The notes under the pieces: model-generated
Database searches by the model: none
Told to the model about the DNA's origin: nothing
Seen by the model: only the letters and a program-made list of their open reading frames with translations
Source: Caenorhabditis remanei
Taxonomy: Eukaryota > Nematoda > Chromadorea > Rhabditida > Rhabditidae
NCBI RefSeq assembly: GCF_010183535.1
Contig: NC_071333.1
Coordinates: 4,214,587 to 4,278,586, forward strand
DNA: 64,000 nucleotides
Reading direction: 5' to 3'
Program-made: the position numbers and the translations under genes
In this document: positions 37,537 through 49,599 of the stretch, piece by piece
How the letters are laid out: each line of letters begins with the position of its first letter
Numbering within the stretch: the stretch's first letter is position 1

Positions 37537-40500
37537 ATGGCGGATAGTCTTCTCGATAACTACAACCCTCTCTATGATATCCATCTTCGTCAATACTTTG
37601 CACTTCCCCATATGCAAAAACACCTGCAAAAAATGGGATTGGTGAGTATGCATACATTATTTTCTCAACATTCTTCCTGTCTTAATCCAATTGTCCTTTT
37701 CTTTTCTCTTGGGATGCTCATACACAAATCTCTTTTCAAGTTCTTTTTTCTTCCTATCCGGCTCCGCTTTTCTTGAGCTCTAAGTACACTATCTGAAGAA
37801 AAAGAAGAAAAGTGAGCCGATGGAGCCAAGAAGAAAGGGGACAAGTTTTTGTGACACCCCAGGGAATATGTCATCATAATTGAACGTTTTCGGAGGGGCA
37901 AGGCAGCCCCTGCGCAAACCCAGAGAAAAGGAGAAAAAGGGAAGGGAAGTGGTCAGCAAAACGGTTTTAGGGACCCCGCAAATGTTTGTACACGTGTTCA
38001 AATTGAAACAGGTTGAAAGGGGTGTAGAGAAAGTACACAATACAGGAAGATGGATGGGAGTACTGTTGTATTGCAAAATGAACAATAGTCATAAAATGTT
38101 AGGGGGTGATGAAAAGGGACTATTAGTTTTGATGAATTGGGTCAGTTTAGAATAAGCATCAACAGTTGGCAAATGTTTCAAAAGCTTAACGACATGAAAA
38201 ATGAAACAATTATTTTTGACACTGTACATTCTTATCATTTTGTCAGTGAACCACACCATTTTGTTATTGTTATTCATCCATCATTTTGTATCTGCTTGAA
38301 AATTTAAATCATATCGAAATTGCGTCCGCTCTAAACCTTCCTTTATTTTCATACCTCATTTTACACTGACCATCATCCAATTCACAGGTCATTTGCGTTG
38401 CGAGTAAAGAGGGGGGAAGAGGATTATACGTTATGCCAGATATACATGCAAACAGGTAATTGAGCGCGCCAGATTGCAAAAATACGACCCGAGAGGCGTC
38501 ATAATTCCTTTCGTTTTACGGTATTGGACAGAATAACCTCGGTTTAATGATTCATTGGGTGAAACTGAATTGTGAAGGGATTGGGAACTTGAGAAAAAGA
38601 TTAGAGACTCCAAAAATCACAAAAAAGTGTTCAAAAACCACGACAAAAAGTGCACAGACATATCCTATTCTTTGTCCTCTTCGTTAAAAACATTGTTCCA
38701 TTGTTCAGCTCGAGTCGACGCTCAATTTGAATGGCGACGAAGTCTATGCGCGTCACCACGCCATGATGGACATGATGCTCAAGAACAGGTTCAGAACTTG
38801 AAATAATAGGCTGAAAGTAGAAAATAAATAATTATTTTAGAGAAGCACAACTTGTCAAAATGGCTGAATTACGCAAGAAGCTTGACGCCGCCGAGAAGGT
38901 TGAGTGTTGCCGACGCATTCGGACCGGTCAAAGCCCAGAGTCATACCGTCAAGGAAAACCGAGCCGAAGCTTGAGCAGAAGTGAGAATCTTCTCTGGACT
39001 ACTGCAGCTATTTGAATTTGTTTTAGACCGTGCTGGACAAAAAATAATAGCAGTGGTGGTCGTCAACGTCGCTTCTCAAACAGCTTTGAGGATCGGGATT
39101 TTGTTCAAAGAATTGAGGAGCGAAATACTGATCCGGTGGAGCAAAACACACGTGATCCATACAAGAGATTGTCAGCAAATGCAAAACGATTCAATTATTT
39201 GCATAAGGTTGGTTGAGATTATGATTATGAATAGTGACAATACCTTGATTCTGTGGCAATACTTTCATTTCTCGAGAAACTGTTAAATTTTAGCTTGATG
39301 ACAACACCCTTGTCGCTTACAAGGACAATCTCAAGAAACAACTGCAACGACTTGAGCGTTTCCGTGAGATCTCATTTGGTCCACACTCGGTTGCACGTCA
39401 GCCACCACCACCACAGGCTTCGTGGTTCTTCCGACGAAGGTACGTGAAATCTGAATAGTTATTTTAATCTTAATTTCTTTTCTTTTTCTCTCTCTCTATT
39501 CAGATTCTGTCTAGTTTAGTCTGTCTTCTCTGAAAAAACCAAAAATTCAAAAAAGTTTGGCTTCTCTGACTAACCTTTTTGCTTCTAATTTTTTGATTTT
39601 TAAATCTCACTGCTAACAACCCAATCACTCGCTTGAATACCCATCACCTATTTTGCATAGTGTGAAACTATACATACAAGAAAAAGTTTGAAACTGAGTT
39701 TTTCAAGTAGAATCTATCTAGAAAATGTTCTTCTCTGTTAGCAAGGTTCAGTTGTTTCTCTTCTTCTTGATTTTCATTTCAATTAGGATTTCCAAACAAT
39801 TTCCCATTATAAAATCACATCGAGTGTTCGGAACAAAACATAAAGCAATATGAGAATTTGAACGGGATCCAAATAAGATAAACAACTAAAAAAAATTAGT
39901 TTGATCTACTATGTGGAATATCCCGGACGAGAAATACAAAATACTGTCGCATACAGACATTTTCACTTTAAAACATTGTGACATAAAAATCGACATTTAG
40001 AAACATTTGATAGAACATTCGCAAAATTTGAACTGATTTTCAGTCTGACTCTTTCAGATAATGCTCAACCTTACATATCCTTCCTGATTTATAGCTTTTT
40101 TTGAAAATTTCTAAAATGCTCTAAAATTGTTCATCCCTACTTGTTGTCATTGTATCATCTTCTTCTTTTCCTACTGTCTTTCCTATAACCAATTCTCAAA
40201 CCATATTTATATGGTTTCCCAATTCAGGTCGCTACCTAGTCTGACTGCTTCAGCTCCCGGAAATACCCTGAAAGAGCCGTTAAGGTACTAATACCCGAGT
40301 CCTTGTCCAGTTTTTAAAAGAAAAGCTTCGTGACACCATGTCCTTCTTCTACTTGGAGTGTTGATCCCTTTTTTCTTGTCCATTTTCAAAAAACAGAGCT
40401 AATTGGACAGGTTGTTTTATTAGCTCTGTTATTTCTATCCTTTACTTGTGATTGTGTGCTCCTATAAGACCTATTCCTTGGTTCCGTTACTTTCCTATTT

Positions 40501-43500
40501 TACTAAAACCTTTTTTTAATTCTTTTAAACAGCTTTTTAAAAGGCTTCTGCTTCTACCTATAGCTTCTACCTATAGTTATACTACAATGTTTTAAAATCT
40601 GCAAAAATACTAACTTTTGAGTTAAAATGCACGAAATATATGTTTTAATTATATAACTATCAAAATATCTCGAAATATATATTGATTTTCCAACAATCAT
40701 TTCACTCTTTATATCACTAAACCCACTTTAAAATGCACCGAAACGGCTCGAAACTAGAGAACTCATATTTAGGAAAATACAAATTTTCGTCATTGTCGCT
40801 CGCATTTTTTGCATTCCTTTTTTGTTTCATTAGCTCATTTTTTGATTACGCGCCTTATGTGTCATTGCTCCGCTAAATGTTATGAAACTTCAAAAATTGT
40901 TACAGACGCGCATGTTTTGAGCCGGCGCCCTTTTCATTTTCCGACACCCTATTTCTCTTTCACACTCCCCACCAGTGTTGCATTTTATTGTTCGAACAAT
41001 TTCCATTCCAGTCTGTTGGAGTTGTTGCTCATTGCAGTAATTTTCAGAAGTGTGCTCAATATGCGGGGAAGAAAAGCAACTACCGGTAACAAGTTGAATG
41101 CGAGTCATGATAGTCGTACGAGCTGTCCACCAACTACTAGAAAGCGTAAAGGTAGAATTGCTACCACTATTGTTTCTCTAGTAGATTTTATTCCAGATTC
41201 TAACACTCGACTCCCACCTATCCACCCAAACAAGAATCGGGTTCCAACCAAACCACCAGCACCGGTGTCTCTTCAACAAATCACTACTAAACTCCCACCG
41301 GCAGCTAAGAAGTGAGAACACTGAGGACTTCAGACAAAAATATGAAATTTGTATTTTCAGACCGGCACCAACTCGTGGTCGTCCGTCAAACAAGCGACAA
41401 ACAACCACTACTACTACGACTACAATTACTTCCGTATCAAAATCTCCGCAGATATCAGATACAACTACAACTACACTTCCGTCACTCCCATCTGTGACTG
41501 GTACGTCTGATTATTGCTTATTGGAGTTATCGAGTGAAAGTTTTTGAAAGTTGTGAAAAAAGGATATAGCGTTGGATAGATAATGGGGATCGTAAAATTT
41601 TTCAATGAACAGTTTTCAGGCCACGGAATCTTCACTGGAGCTGCCGCCGCGGCTACCGCTGCAGCTATTGGCACTGCAGCTATCAATATGGATGATCTTA
41701 TTGGAACTGATGAGCCGGAGAATGTAGATGAGCCAGTGGAAGTCGAGAAGCCACGTTCTCCAGTTCTCGAGACCCAGAAGACTTTTGACCGTAGCTCACC
41801 AACTCAACAAGCGGGTGAAGAGGTTCCAACTGATATCTTGGACAACTTGGCCGACGAATCTGAGAAGGTTGCTGAGCAAGAGGAGCAAGAATTCATTCCC
41901 CGACAAATTGTTTTGGATAACACTCCAATCAACCATGGAGACTATGAAGATAGTGACTCCGAGCCGGAGTATGCTGAGGAGGATCGTGAGACTCCAGAAG
42001 CTCCAAACATTGAGGAAGTCTTCATCCGTCAGGAAATTGGACAGGCCGCTGCAAGCCCAACCGAACCATTGGCTGTTCATATTCACAGTGAAGCTGCCCA
42101 CGTCTCACCACCAGTCTCTGATAATACTCAAGAAAGTCCAAAGGAGTTGAGCTACCAGCACGATGAGCCATCGCCAGTTCTTCCAAGCCCAGGGGATGCT
42201 CCAAAGGATGCACCAGAGGAAGCGCATAGCCCAATTCAATCCGTTCGATCTGGTCACAGAACTCCACCAACTCTGATCTTCACTGATCAATCTACCGAAG
42301 ATGCACCAAAAAGCCCAGAGCACTTCGAGCATCGCGAGGCTCAACAAAGTCCAGTGGTTGATGTTCATAGCACCCATGTTGTTGAGCACTTTGAATCTCA
42401 TGATGCAACTCCACAAAGCCCAGTATCTTCAGTTCATGGTGGTGCTGCAGTGGAGCACGAAGAGGAAGTGGAAGTTCCACAGAGCCCAGTATTGTCTGTG
42501 CATAGTTCGCATAATTCGGAACATCATGAGACGGAACTCCAGAGCCCAGTCGCTTCTGAGCACCAATCAGAGCCACATGAGCCAGCTCCACAAAGCCCAG
42601 TTCTTTCGATTCACAGCTCTCATCACTCGGAACACCAGTCGGAGCATGAAGATATTCAATCTGCATCAGAACATCATGAGCCAGCTCCACAGAGTCCAGT
42701 TTTGTCAATTCATAGCTCACATCATTCGGAGCACCATGAACAAGTTCTTCAAAGTCCAGTTGCTTCTGAGCATCACTCTGAGCATCACGAGCCAGCTCCA
42801 CAGAGCCCAGTCCTTTCTGTCCATAGCTCTCATCACACGGAACATCACGACCAGTCACCTCCAGGCAGCCCAGCTGCCTCCGACAAAGATGCCGTAGAAT
42901 TGTCGCCATCGATCTACAGTTCCCAAGCTTCCGAGCAATCTGAGCAGCGTCAAGATAGCCCAGTGGCTTCTGAGAGAAGCGCTCGCTCAGCACGTTCACC
43001 TACTTTTGAGTCGTCAGTCACAATGCAGGAATCTTATGCTTCTGAGAATGATGCTCCAGTCGCCTCGGAACACGATCAACATGAAGCTACTCCTCGTGCT
43101 GATGAACATCATCATGAGCCAGCTCCGCACAGTCCTGTCGCTTCTGTATTTGAGCGTGCTCCATCAATTCGCTCTCAAGGATCTGATGATTTCGAGCATG
43201 TTCAGGCAGAGAGCGCTCCAAAGAGCCCAGTGGCTTCCGAAGGGGCTCACTCTCCAGCTCCGCAAAGTCCACTTCAGGAAGTGAGAGCTCCATCTGAGCA
43301 AGAAGTTCATCATCAAGAACCTGCACCACAGAGCCCAGCGCAAGATGGAATTTTTGAACGCGCTTCTTCAGTGCATGGCTCTCACACTTCTGCTCCAATG
43401 AGCCCAGCTGCTTCGGAAAAGGAGGTTCATTTTCAGCGTGCACCTTCTACGGAAGGCTCACATCATCATTATTCAGAGCAGGAAGAGCCAGCTCCACAAA

Positions 43501-45873
43501 GTCCAGTTCTCTCGGTTCACAGCTCTCATCATTCGGAACAGCATTCTGAACATGTACATGCTGACCACGAGGTTCCAAGAAGCCCAGTGCTATCTGTTCA
43601 TTCTGAGCACCAAGATCATCATGAACCAGCTCCACAAAGTCCAGTGCTTTCAGTGCACAGTTCACATGCCTCTGAACATGCAGCACCACAAAGCCCAGCT
43701 TCATCCGATCATGTTTCCGAAGAGCAGTATGAGAAAATTGAGCACATTGCTGAAGCTGCTCACCCAACAGATCACATTAATCTCACTGATATCCCAAAGA
43801 GCCCAGTTCTCTCCATGAACGACTCATATGCTCCAGATCACTTGGAACTTGAAGCTATTCCGCATAGCCCAGCCGCTGCTCCAGAGCCAGAATCCCACAG
43901 TCCAGAACCTTCTGAGAAGGACGCTCAGTTTGCTCCCCGATCCCCATCCGTTCATACCAGTGACGCCGAGGAAGATACGTTTGAAGTTCAACATCACGCA
44001 GCGCTCACTCACACTTCTGCTCCATCCCCACCAGTCAGAGCTCCCCAGAGCCCAACTGAAATGGATCTCTACAATCCATCGCGTGAAAACCAACCAAGCC
44101 CAGTGATGTCTGAACCTGATCTTCCAGCTGGAATTCTAATTGCAGATCGTATCGATCTTGAAGCTTATCACAACTCTCCAACAAAAGAATCTACTAGTCC
44201 GGTGGTTGTGAACCCAGTTGATCATCCAATGGAGGTCCAAATCTCTGCTGAACAAGTTGCCGAACAACTTTCCACTCCGGAACAAAAGCAAAATTTCGAA
44301 GATATCATCAATAAATCTGCCGATGAGGAAGCTTCACACTTGATTCAAGAAGCGTTGACTGAAGCTCCAGCTATCATCGATATGGTGAATACTTATGAGG
44401 AGAAGGAGAAGTTCCCAGAGGCATATGAGCTCAAGTATAAAAATGAGGATGAAGGACATTCTCCAGTGGATAACGCCATGATGACTTCTATCTACCAACC
44501 TAGTTCTGACCACGAAGATCACGATTCAAACCATGAAGATCATAAAGTAATTGAAGAGCACAAACCAACTATTGAAGTCAAGGAATGGGATGAGGGAGAT
44601 CATCATGTCAAGGAATCAACCACTGTTTCTGACTTCACTGACGGCACCACTCATATGACATTCCAAGAAAAAGTGACAATTGTCTCTGATAATGGTCATG
44701 AAGATCATTCAGAAAACTCGAAGGTGTCTCCTAAATCAGAACATGATAACATCTCGACTGACTCTCTTATCATCCACGATGATGTCCAACATCAGAGCCA
44801 ACCATCTGATTTTGATAACCAGATGACTCAATCCATCTACCAGCCACATGATGAGGAAACCGAGGAGAAGGAATGGGATGATGGAAACAAGCATGTTCAT
44901 GAAACAGTTACCAACTCGGAGTTCACCGATGAATCAGGAAAGCATTATAGTGAAACGGTGAGTTGAAAAGGAAATAATGCCTGGGATATTCAAGGCTTCC
45001 ATTATTGGTTTTGTTATATTAAAGCGATACAGTGCCGCCCAAAAATTTATATAATTTAACTGTTTTCAGTTGAAAAACAATAAAATACCTACTTTGAGAG
45101 GATGATTATTCCTGATTGTCTCACAAAAAAGTTTTGTACGGACTTCATGAGTTTAACTTCATGTTTATAGTTGCCCTTTTTTTTGTACAAGCTCACTCTA
45201 TCAAGTTATAGTCAAATGAAGTAAACCTGTCAAAAATTGCACTTCTTTTCAAAAATAAATATGTTAATTCAAAGAAGAAATATGTTTGCCGGCCTGTAAC
45301 TTGCTAGAGAGGGCTCGTATAAAAAAATGGCCAACTACAAAAATGAAGTTTTGCATTTGATCTGTATAGTCCACACAAAATTTTCTTTGTGGCTCAATCA
45401 GGAATACCGAGACATCCTCTCAAAGTTTTTCATTTACAACTGAAAACAGCTGAACTATTTGAACGAAACCTCTCTCCAGCATCTATCTGAGCAAAAATCT
45501 GCACTTTTTGAACGATTTGAGAGATGAAAGTATCATGATACGGTTGTTAATCAAATCACGTTTGTTTCCAGGTCACTACCACCACCACTGTTATCAAATC
45601 AGGTGACGATGACTTGAAGAACAACAATGATGAGGACGATCAAGATGGTGGAAGTGATAATGATGACAAAGATAAAATTATCGAGGAGGAGGAAGAGTAA
45701 GGGATTTTTCACGTAGATACAATGATTATGTTCCACATTTCAGACTTGGCTCAAATGGAAATCATGTCCGTGAAACCATCACTACCACTACTCGTACAGT
45801 AACTTCTGGTGGGATCCCAGAAGGCGGAATTCTTGTGGATGATGGAGACGAGACAAACATTTCCTCCCTCTAA
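37537..45873 (+). CDS. ERICH3-like N-terminal domain plus His/Ser/Pro-repeat protein
   Basis: Exons: 37537-37641, 38709-38788, 38841-38980 (or to 38903), 39027-39207, 39294-39439, cassette 40228-40284, 41361-41500, 41620-44957, 45572-45696 and 45744-45873. Length is about 1,460 residues. The start is preceded by a TTTTGCAG acceptor at 37500 and has a good ACCATGG context. The first 85 residues (LLDNYNPLYDIHLRQYF, HMQKHLQKMGLL, then a helix rich in K/E) match the pattern of vertebrate ERICH3, a ciliary protein. Then come a basic Ser/Arg region, a Thr-rich segment, an Ala-rich stretch (GAAAAATAAAIGTAA) and the large repeat exon with QSPVLSVHSSHHSEHH units. The tail is acidic with repeated KEWD-G and TVTNSEFTDE blocks and TTTT runs. 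With the strong donor at 38981 the frame breaks between exons 4 and 5 (see findings). A ciliary role is inferred from the family only. Confidence 0.75.
41048..41311 (+). CDS. Alternative first exon (internal promoter isoform) of the ERICH3-like gene
   Basis: An acceptor (TAATTTTCAG, ending at 41047) is followed 13 bp later by an ATG at 41061. The frame encodes 83 basic, Pro/Ser/Thr-rich residues (MRGRKATTG...PPAAK). It ends at a GTGAGA donor (41312) with two bases carried over. Exon 41361-41500 accepts exactly that phase, giving KPAPTRGRPSNKRQ. This isoform would lack the ERICH3-like domain but keep the whole repeat region. The phase match and acceptor support it; no transcript data are available. 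Confidence 0.55.
42310..43860 (+). repeat. Degenerate PAPQSPVLSVHSSHHSEH coding repeats
   Basis: About 25 degenerate units of roughly 15-25 residues share the core QSPV(L/A)S(V/I/E)HSSH, followed by His/Glu-rich linkers (SEHHEPAP). At the DNA level AGCCCAGT and CATCATGAG recur. The SP pairs are possible proline-directed kinase sites, and the histidine clusters could bind metal. Both ideas are inferences. Confidence 0.8.
45050..45466. mobile_element. Foldback (palindromic) element in an intron of the ERICH3-like gene
   Basis: The left arm begins near 45058 (AACTGTTTTCAGTTG...). The right arm ends near 45450 with the imperfect reverse complement (CAACTGAAAACAGCTG). Several inner segments also pair, for example TTTGAGAGGATG with CATCCTCTCAAA and ATTCCTGATTG with CAATCAGGAAT. 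The arms are about 200 bp around a centre near 45255, so it is almost entirely a hairpin. It lies wholly in the 614-nt intron 44958-45571. It encodes no protein and is probably a non-autonomous DNA transposon remnant. Confidence 0.7.
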
Positions 45874-46367
45874 ACGTTTTGTATGGATTGATTCTCATTT
45901 GATCTCTTCCTGCTCTATTCGCTCTGTTCTCATTATTCTCTTTTCTTGTAGAAATGTTCCTATACTAACCATTTCAATTGGTTATCACATGCGCATAAGA
46001 TTTTAGCACTGAAAAACATTTTTTCTGTAACTAATATTTTTTTCCAAGCTTAGTTTTCATACTCCCTTAACGTTTTCTGAGGTCTTCTGGAGTTGCGCAT
46101 CAGCAAAATGACAGTTGTGATTTGACCTATCCCATCCCATCCTTCCTTTTTCCAAACCGCTGGTTTTGCTTCCTATGCTTGGCTTTAACCATTTTTCTCC
46201 GCTCTAATTTCTAAATGTTTGTGTTTTCCCCCAAAAAAAGTTCTATAATTTCATTCTATCTTTTCTATTGTAAACTAAAAAATCTATGTCTCTCTGTGTC
46301 TCTCATTTGAAACAATGCTTTTTGTGGTGTGGTGGTCTGAAAATAGTCTCTTTTTTAATTTCTGGTA

Positions 46368-46373
46368 AATAAA
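46368..46373 (+). terminator. Polyadenylation signal of the ERICH3-like gene
   Basis: AATAAA occurs 495 bp after the TAA at 45871-45873, in T-rich sequence. No earlier perfect copy was noticed. Confidence 0.55.
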
Positions 46374-47184
46374 GTAGTCGTGTCAAATTATTGCACTAAA
46401 TTTTTGCAAATACCGGGGTTTCCGAAAAGTTTTGGTTATGTGGTATTGTTTTTCGATTAATTTAGAAATAACATCATAATTCTTTTTGGAGTTAGTAATT
46501 TCTCTCAGGATTAGCTCTAGATTATTTTCTGACTGTTTTGAGTAATTAAAAATTTTTTTTAACTTTTAACGATTCGTGAAAATTTAGAAAAAAATATGAT
46601 AAATGTGTTCATATTAATTTTCAGGACCGGACAGTTTTTTCATCTGCTGTCAAACTTATTTTCTTCTCTATGTCAACGTGTTTTTCGTTTTTGTACCACA
46701 ATGTCAAAAAATCTAGCTTTAGTTTTAAAAACTTCTGAATTTATCAGAACACACTTAAAATGCAAATAAAATCACAGTTTTATCGTAAAATTCTGAAAGA
46801 TAAGATTTCATTCGAATAACTAAAAAATAAATGTAAGCAAGAGCAACAAAGTATTAGAACGAAAACTGAACTAATCCGAAATCACATTTCAGGGAAAAAT
46901 TAATGTGATCTCGATACTGAGATAACTGACTGTGTTAAATTTAACAACTTCATTGATAAATATTAGATTATATTTATCACTTTCACGTGGAAAACTTGGT
47001 TTCAAATAGTCTGTTTCAAATTATTCCGTGTGCCCATCTTTCGTCAAGCAGAAGATTCATTACATTTGTCCTCTTCCCTTTTTTGCTTCTCTATTCATCA
47101 ACTCATTTTATTCTGTATTCAGTTTGAGAACATGCATGTGAAAGTACATTTTCTCACAAAGATATGATTATATGTAATTGTTGG

Positions 47185-47600
47185 TTGCTGCGATACAGCT
47201 CGAAGCCACGGCTCTCGGAGCCAAATGGACGGAGCCCTGAAAAACAGAGCCGCGCCGGCCGGTGCCAGCCGCTTTTGGAAAAGGGCGCTGAGAAATGTTG
47301 AAGAGAGACGGCGATGCTGTAAGACTTGTCAGAGATTTGAGCAAGAAAGCCGTACCACTAGGTGTCTGTCGTCCTAGGAAAAGAGCAGCTGGGCAGAAAG
47401 ACGGCAAACGACAAATTGGGAAAATTGTCTCCGATAACAGGAACGGAATATGAATTTTCTGAGATTAAGAACATTAGCTTTTTATCAGAAAATGAACTGA
47501 TATCAGGAAAGTTAATGAGTTCATCATCGGTTTTTGATATGTTAGGGAATTGTTCGAATTTAGAGCAGACTCTTTGTTCCAGTCATTATCAGAAGTAGAT
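47185..47600. other. GC-rich, coding-like island without a consistent gene model
   Basis: About 250 bp (47185-47440) are far richer in G+C than the flanks. A 77-codon open frame (47362-47598, +) has plausible amino-acid composition (SVVLGKEQLGRK...). An upstream open stretch in the same frame (about 47191-47300) is separated from it by stops, and I see no convincing splice pair joining them. It could be a decayed gene, a single unannotated exon or an RNA gene. It lies between the convergent 3' ends of two genes. Confidence 0.35.
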
Positions 47601-47619
47601 TGATTTTTAAGAACGTGTT

Positions 47620-47625
47620 TTTATT
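47620..47625 (-). terminator. Polyadenylation signal of the small minus-strand gene
   Basis: TTTATT on the + strand (AATAAA on the minus strand) lies about 120 bp beyond the stop codon at 47744-47746. Confidence 0.5.
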
Positions 47626-47743
47626 CACAGGAAAATACAAAAATCACAGGAGATTGAAAGATTGGATTCAGCGATATCACAAAAATTATCGATCGACAGA
47701 ATTTTACTAGAAAAAAATATGTGATATCTTGAGTGAATCCATC

Positions 47744-49599
47744 TCATTGTCCAATTGGTAAGACACTTCCAGTGACTTGTCCCTGAAGCATCTCTCGCAT
47801 CTTCTCCTGCTCCATATACTCGCATTGCTCCTTGATGAAAGCGATGAGCTGAAATTTCACATATTTCAATTTAAAAAAAAACGCTGGAATTCGACAAACT
47901 GTTTGTTTTGGAATATCGTATCCCTCACAAAGCTTCTCGATAATGTTTCGATTCTTGACCATTTGCATTCTAATAGCCTCGATGACCTCCTTTTGAGTTG
48001 CACTCCAGGTCACAAATGTGTAGGACGGGAGGTTAGTTTGACCAGTAACGTGGTCAACGTAGGCTTCGAACTGAAAAAAGTGAGACTTTCTATGTTTTAG
48101 AAACTTTTGGTATAACCCACGTCACTTTCAGAGACATTGATTTCTTTGAGTTTGTTCTCCACATTGGAGACAAACGAATCATTCATCTGCAATATGATCT
48201 TGAGCGCATCGCGTTGGATTGGAGTAACGTTTGGAACGTCTTTGCCGAGAAGGTCGTGGTACTGTAATGTGAGGAGCTTTTAGGTATTATTCGGTTCTGT
48301 TCTCTTCACGTCTGTGTATGTCTTTCTATTTTTTGGTACTTTGCTTCTTAACGATTCACACTAAATCCCTATTTTCATTTGAAAGTGCTTTTGCCACTTC
48401 CGGATTCTTTTTCAAATTTTTCTCAACCACAAACCCTTTTGTTACTTCAACCGTTAATGAGGTTGTATTAAAGTACTACTATTGCTCATTTTACTGATTC
48501 ACTGGGGTCGGAGACTAAAGAGATTAAGAATGCCTGACTACTCATAGTACAAGTACAAATTTTTTGTATGAAAAATGCACTTTGAAAAGAATTAAGATAT
48601 ACAAAATCATCAATGAACACTTTTTTTTAGAAAATTTGTATTTCGCAAACTAAGGTACTAATTTTTGTAGTTGAACATTTTTTTTGAGGAAGGTGTTGTG
48701 GATTTTTTCGCGACACGGAAATACAACCAAATGCATCTATAAGAATCCAAAAGAAATGTGAAAGCTAGACAGTCCTGTTTGAAAATATGTATATAAGACT
48801 CCCAAGTTAGTTGCACAATGTCAAACGTGAACGTGCAGTATTTCTAAAACCGTCAAGTGCATTTTAACTAGAAAAACAGCCAACACTTGAAGGGAGAAAT
48901 CCAGCATCCGCTACCTTTCAGAATTATTTGAGAACTTCATATCGTGATATCAAGTATTTCTGGAATTTATGTTTTTCTTCATTAATTTGGAATGACCCTA
49001 CTATGAAAATTTAAGAAGTCATTGATAGAAAGTATCTGGTACCCCCGGATTAGAAAATTTCTGTTTTTTACGGTTGCCATGTACGTTCACAGGCTAATGT
49101 TTCCTGAGTTTTATGCGGGATAATCTATAAGTTACAAGTTCATAACTCACCGAGGACGAGATGACCGGTTGAGTTTGGACACCCGGTGGAATGAACGGAA
49201 CGACGAGTTCTGGAATTGGTTGTGAGCCAACCTGTAAATCCAATTCAGTAAGATAAAGACTCTTTGAAACAAAGGGAACAAACCAATTGAGAGAACTCTG
49301 TGGCTCCGTTCGCGGTGATCAAAGAGAGAAGGTCATTTCCCAAGACCTGATCCGTCGGGCGTTTTCGGGTGGGGGCCACACCTTGAGTGAGTGAGAAGTC
49401 AGCTGGCACAGGTGGCTAGAAGATAATTCAATTGATCAACAAAAATTTTGAAGTAAGCAGTGGCAACTACAATCCAAAAAATCCTAGTTGTTTTTTTGTG
49501 AGAACTCACAGTTAGTTGATGCTGAGCAAGGAGGCCGTTGAGAATAGGCCAGGATTGTTTTTGGGAGAAGAGATTTTCAGCTGGCAGACGGTTTTCCAT
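47744..49599 (-). CDS. 239-aa protein of an unrecognised nematode family
   Basis: Six exons in transcript order: 49599-49510, 49415-49284, 49231-49151, 48261-48121, 48070-47900 and 47848-47744. All are multiples of three with phase-0 junctions. The ATG follows a TTTTTCAG acceptor directly, so trans-splicing is likely. There is no signal peptide or membrane segment. The first 110 residues are low in structure (Pro, Gln, a basic TRKRPTD patch). The remainder looks helical. A segment beginning TWSATQKEVIEAI and ending GYDIPKQTL aligns without gaps to a segment of the 761-aa neighbour (TWTEAQKE...KYRISINEL), sharing T-W, Q-K-E, Y-x-I and L. I do not recognise the family and assign no function. 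Intron 4 (about 890 nt) is long for this gene. Confidence 0.8.

Noticed and set aside
40809..41060. Upstream part of the 168-codon frame before the ATG at 41061
   Set aside because: A strong acceptor at 41047 and the noncoding look of the upstream residues favour a start at 41061.
42022..43443. Several minus-strand and alternate-frame open frames in the ERICH3-like repeat exon
   Set aside because: They are shadows of the His/Ser/Pro repeats. Only frame 41620-44957 has phase-consistent neighbours.
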